From: Pseudomonas sp. 7P_10.2_Bac1
GTDB taxonomy: Bacteria; Pseudomonadota; Gammaproteobacteria; Pseudomonadales; Pseudomonadaceae
Reading direction: 5' to 3'
Assembly (NCBI RefSeq): GCF_025465935.1
Contig: NZ_JANLNV010000072.1
Span: 22,812-86,811, forward strand
Length of the DNA stretch: 64,000 bases
In this document: positions 63,478 to 64,000 of the stretch, piece by piece
Layout: every line of letters starts with the position of its first letter
Numbering within the stretch: the first letter of the stretch is position 1
The notes under the pieces: model-generated
Database searches by the model: none
What the model was told of the DNA's origin: nothing
The model's input: only the letters and a program-made list of their open reading frames with translations
Position numbers and translations under genes: made by a program

Positions 63478-63575
63478 ACGGCTTCTGCGTTAGTGGATTA
63501 AAACGAGTGTTTACTCGGGTTGGTAGTGTGCCGTATCTCTGGAAAATCGGCAAAAAAGCAGCGAACTAATATTGA

Positions 63576-63603
63576 TTGAGTGTTCTTCGCGCTGACATAT
63601 ACT
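63576..63603 (+). promoter_or_regulatory. Sigma-70 promoter of the cold-shock gene
   Basis: TTGAGT (63576-63581), 16 bases, TATACT (63598-63603). Transcription from about 63610 would give a leader of roughly 108 nt, the long 5'-UTR typical of cspA-like genes; it contains a CGCC-TTAT-GGCG hairpin at about 63616-63627. Confidence 0.65.
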
Positions 63604-63717
63604 CGACGCTCTTTCGCCTTATGGCGTAAGACCAGATCCAGGAAAGTTAAGTTCGTGCGAAAGTTCTTAGCGGGCTAAACGAAAAGCCCATTTGAAAATA
63701 AAAAGAGGAAAGGATCG

Positions 63718-63927
63718 ATGAGTACACGTTTGACAGGCAATGTGAAATGGTTCAACGACGCCAAAGGTTACGGTTTTATCCAGAGTGAAAGCGAGGGCGA
63801 TGTGTTTGTGCATTACCGCGCGATTCGCGGTGAGGGCCACCGTTCCTTGACCGAGGGCCAACAGGTTGAATACACCCGTGTGGCTGGTCAAAAAGGATTT
63901 CAGGCAGAAGACGTGGTAGGGCTGTAG
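63718..63927 (+). CDS. Cold-shock domain protein
   Basis: 69 aa, preceded by AGAGGAAAGG. One CSD beta-barrel with RNP1 (KGYGFI) and RNP2 (VFVHY); the start [20 protein letters not shown] and the end [13 protein letters not shown] are standard. It binds single-stranded nucleic acids and acts as an RNA chaperone. RNP2 ends [13 protein letters not shown] in place of the commoner HFSAIxxxGFK, so it is a CspD/CapB-like paralogue rather than the main CspA. Faces away from plsB. Confidence 0.93.
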   Translation: MSTRLTGNVKWFNDAKGYGFIQSESEGDVFVHYRAIRGEGHRSLTEGQQVEYTRVAGQKGFQAEDVVGL

Positions 63928-63939
63928 CCACGACACCGT

Positions 63940-64000
63940 GTAGAAGCGAGCTTGCCTCGCGATCTTTTGATCTTTTAAACAAATGCCGGGCAGCGGCCGG
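63940..64000. repeat. REP element cut by the window end
   Basis: GTAGAAGCGAGCTTGCCTCG followed by CGATCTTTTGATCTTTTAAA: left half of a CTCGCGATCTTTT-type REP; the inverted partner would lie beyond base 64000. Confidence 0.7.

Overview
The window is chromosomal DNA of a Pseudomonas of the fluorescens/putida/fragi type rather than P. aeruginosa. This rests on gene order (ffh-rpsP-rimM-trmD-rplS, xerD-dsbC-hom-thrC, the wsp operon next to prfB-lysS, ppc-adk-tsaB, rsmJ, mexL-mexJK, plsB), on protein sequences typical of the genus, and on the many short palindromic REP elements with GCGGGCTTGCCCGCGAT or CTCGCGATCTTTT cores. About 50 protein genes are supported. No rRNA, tRNA, CRISPR array or intact insertion sequence was seen.

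Layout. 0-11.7 kb is housekeeping: a truncated MFS transporter, a short CorC-like protein and a CcsA-like membrane protein face away from ffh; then come the rpsP-rimM-trmD-rplS operon, a thioesterase, xerD, dsbC and the threonine genes hom-thrC. 11.8-16.9 kb is more variable: a BvgS/EvgS-like membrane sensor that stops after its PAS domain and lacks a kinase, a lone receiver protein, a periplasmic TIGR02285-type protein and a CaiB-type CoA-transferase. yaeQ, recJ, an old-yellow-enzyme homologue and a DUF533 protein follow. 21.6-30.1 kb is the complete wspABCDEFR surface-sensing system, ending in the diguanylate cyclase WspR. 30.1-32.2 kb is a small scarred accessory patch (IS5-type transposase remnant, ORF fragments, an AT-rich acetyltransferase gene) between wspR and prfB, genes that are adjacent in P. 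aeruginosa as I recall. prfB carries the classical programmed +1 frameshift; lysS follows.

35.2-47.3 kb holds envelope lipoproteins, a QEGLA protein, ppc, adk, tsaB, a DUF72 protein and rsmJ. 47.3-55.0 kb is the most interesting accessory block: a GntR regulator with two DNA-binding domains, divergent from a probable seven-gene operon (NodB-fold deacetylase/imidase, MFS importer, two short-chain dehydrogenases, a small MCGLCG protein, a CobW-family GTPase and a solute-binding-like protein without signal peptide). Two different perfect inverted repeats lie in the divergent intergenic region. I infer an inducible uptake and catabolic module with its own metal chaperone; the substrate is unknown. 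Next comes a roughly 250-base repeat that can fold into several strong hairpins, then mexL-mexJK, a YbaY-type lipoprotein, plsB and a cold-shock protein with a good sigma-70 promoter and a long leader.

All calls come from reading the sequence and from memory of the families; no database search was run.
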